Notes under the pieces: generated by a model
Seen by the model: only the letters and a program-made list of their open reading frames with translations
Told to the model about the DNA's origin: nothing
The model's database searches: none
NCBI GenBank assembly: GCA_938028645.1
Contig: CALIMD010000317.1
Coordinates: forward strand, 1 to 7,346
Length of the DNA stretch: 7,346 bases
From: an uncultured Alphaproteobacteria bacterium
Lineage (GTDB): Bacteria > Pseudomonadota > Alphaproteobacteria > Thalassobaculales > Thalassobaculaceae
Direction: 5' to 3'
Translations under genes and position numbers: made by a program
Part shown: piece after piece, positions 6,885-7,346 of the stretch
Numbering within the stretch: the first letter of the stretch is position 1
How the letters are laid out: every line of letters starts with the position of its first letter

Positions 6885-6917
6885 ATTTGAGTTTACAACA
6901 GCTTGTAAATTCAAATT
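6884..6917. repeat. 15-bp inverted repeat upstream of degP, candidate operator
   Basis: AATTTGAGTTTACAA and TTGTAAATTCAAATT pair over 15 positions with one imperfection (6891 with 6910, a G-U wobble in a plus-strand transcript) around a CAGC loop. The inner core TTTACAA-N4-TTGTAAA is perfect and looks like a homodimeric repressor site. On the degP strand it is not followed by a T-run, so it is a poor terminator there. It is followed by T-rich sequence on the plus strand, but no plus-strand gene ends nearby. It lies 17-50 bases past the DUF2065 stop and 57-90 bases upstream of the degP start, so control of degP is the simplest reading. Confidence 0.55.
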
Positions 6918-6934
6918 TATATATTTTTTTAAAA

Positions 6935-7126
6935 TTAAAATGTCCTAACAAAGAGTAGAATTAAACCACCTGCCAAAGCCATGCATGCGCCAACTAATCG
7001 ACGTTGCTCTTTCGGCATTTCTTGAAGTGTGATCAACATTTTTTCTACAAAATGAGGGGCTAGAACATAAACTAGCCCCTCTATCAACAGTACCAAACCT
7101 AATCCATAAAAGATTAAAGATATCAT
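6935..7126 (-). CDS. DUF2065 small inner-membrane protein (YjeT-like)
   Basis: This is a 63-residue protein with two predicted membrane helices, about residues 3-24 (LIFYGLGLVLLIEGLVYVLA) and 44-62 (LVGACMALAGGLILLFV). They are joined by a charged loop containing MPKEQRRL. It fits the DUF2065 family by length, the LVLLIEGL helix and the RRLVGACMALAGG block. The molecular function is unknown. Its ATG overlaps the hflC stop (ATGA), and AGGA at 7132-7135 gives 5-base spacing. In E. coli yjeT also lies just after hflKC, so the association with the FtsH-modulating HflK-HflC complex is conserved and suggests a related membrane role. That link is inferred from position only. Confidence 0.87.
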   Translation of the reverse strand: MISLIFYGLGLVLLIEGLVYVLAPHFVEKMLITLQEMPKEQRRLVGACMALAGGLILLFVRTF

Positions 7127-7346
7127 TTAGATCCTAGGTCAGATTTAAAATAGTTGAAGAATTCTGAGTTTGGAGACATGACCATGGTTGAATTCGAACC
7201 CCGAATTGATTTTGCATAAGCATTTAATGACCTATAAAATTCAAAGAATTCTGGATCAGCACCAAAAGCTGTTGCGAAAATAGCGTTTCTTTCCGCGTCT
7301 GCTTCACCTCTTATAATCTCAGATTCTCGCTTTGCTTCTGATACAA
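7123..7346 (-). CDS. hflC: HflC, FtsH protease modulator (partial, only the C-terminal 73 residues)
   Basis: HflC and HflK are membrane-anchored SPFH/prohibitin-type proteins that assemble into a large periplasmic cage around FtsH and adjust its access to membrane substrates. Only the C-terminus is in the window. It shows the end of the helical coiled-coil region (SEAKRESEIIRGEADAERN), then FGADPEFFEFYRSLNAYAKS, and a final MVMSPNSEFFNYF, all typical of HflC. The GADPEFFEFYRSL block separates HflC and HflK from other SPFH proteins, and the short tail after NYF favours HflC over HflK. The N-terminal anchor and SPFH domain lie beyond the right edge. hflK would be expected further upstream. The stop overlaps the next gene's ATG, giving translational coupling. 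Confidence 0.93.
   Translation of the reverse strand, partial: VSEAKRESEIIRGEADAERNAIFATAFGADPEFFEFYRSLNAYAKSIRGSNSTMVMSPNSEFFNYFKSDLGSK

Noticed and set aside
6877..6888. GGATAACAATTT resembles part of the E. coli lac operator.
   Set aside because: Only one half-site is similar and no second lac-like half or lacI-type gene is present. The local dyads explain the bases better, so I take the match as chance.

Overview
The window looks like chromosome from an AT-rich alphaproteobacterium, plausibly a free-living marine type. The evidence is the gene content and local order: xseA divergent from purD, an hflC-DUF2065-degP run, an adrenodoxin-type 2Fe-2S ferredoxin, and a formate dehydrogenase beta subunit like the NuoE-NuoF fusion of Methylobacterium extorquens FDH1. 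Codon use and AT richness look even along the window, and I see no transposase, integrase, tRNA, rRNA or CRISPR array. Genes fill almost everything; no gap exceeds 120 bases. The exact lineage cannot be fixed from the sequence alone.

Left part (1-2541, minus strand): xseA (exonuclease VII large subunit) is followed, 120 bases downstream, by the N-terminal 307 residues of a formate dehydrogenase beta subunit that runs off the left edge. Middle (2542-4468, plus strand): across a 119-base divergent promoter region lies purD (GAR synthetase), translationally coupled by an ATGA overlap to a short MOSC-domain protein. Four bases after the MOSC stop, a convergent minus-strand gene encodes an adrenodoxin-family ferredoxin. 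Next (4911-5297, plus) is a small free-standing OB-fold gene whose sequence closely resembles the extreme C-terminus of the error-prone polymerase DnaE2 (ImuC). It has no polymerase body attached. A perfect 12-bp hairpin then serves as a shared bidirectional terminator.

Right part (5346-7346, minus strand): an envelope proteostasis cluster. The hflC C-terminus (right edge) overlaps a 63-residue DUF2065/YjeT-like membrane protein by ATGA. A 107-base leader holding two adjacent inverted repeats follows, then a Do-family periplasmic protease (degP type) starting at GTG. HflC (with HflK) modulates the FtsH membrane protease and DegP degrades misfolded periplasmic proteins, so the two fit together functionally. 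The paired palindromes suggest degP can be controlled separately from hflC.

Most of the window is ordinary housekeeping. The items most worth a second look are the orphan DnaE2-type OB-fold gene, the two palindromes upstream of degP, and the purD-coupled MOSC gene in a region that also carries a formate dehydrogenase subunit and a ferredoxin. I see no convincing undescribed multi-gene system.
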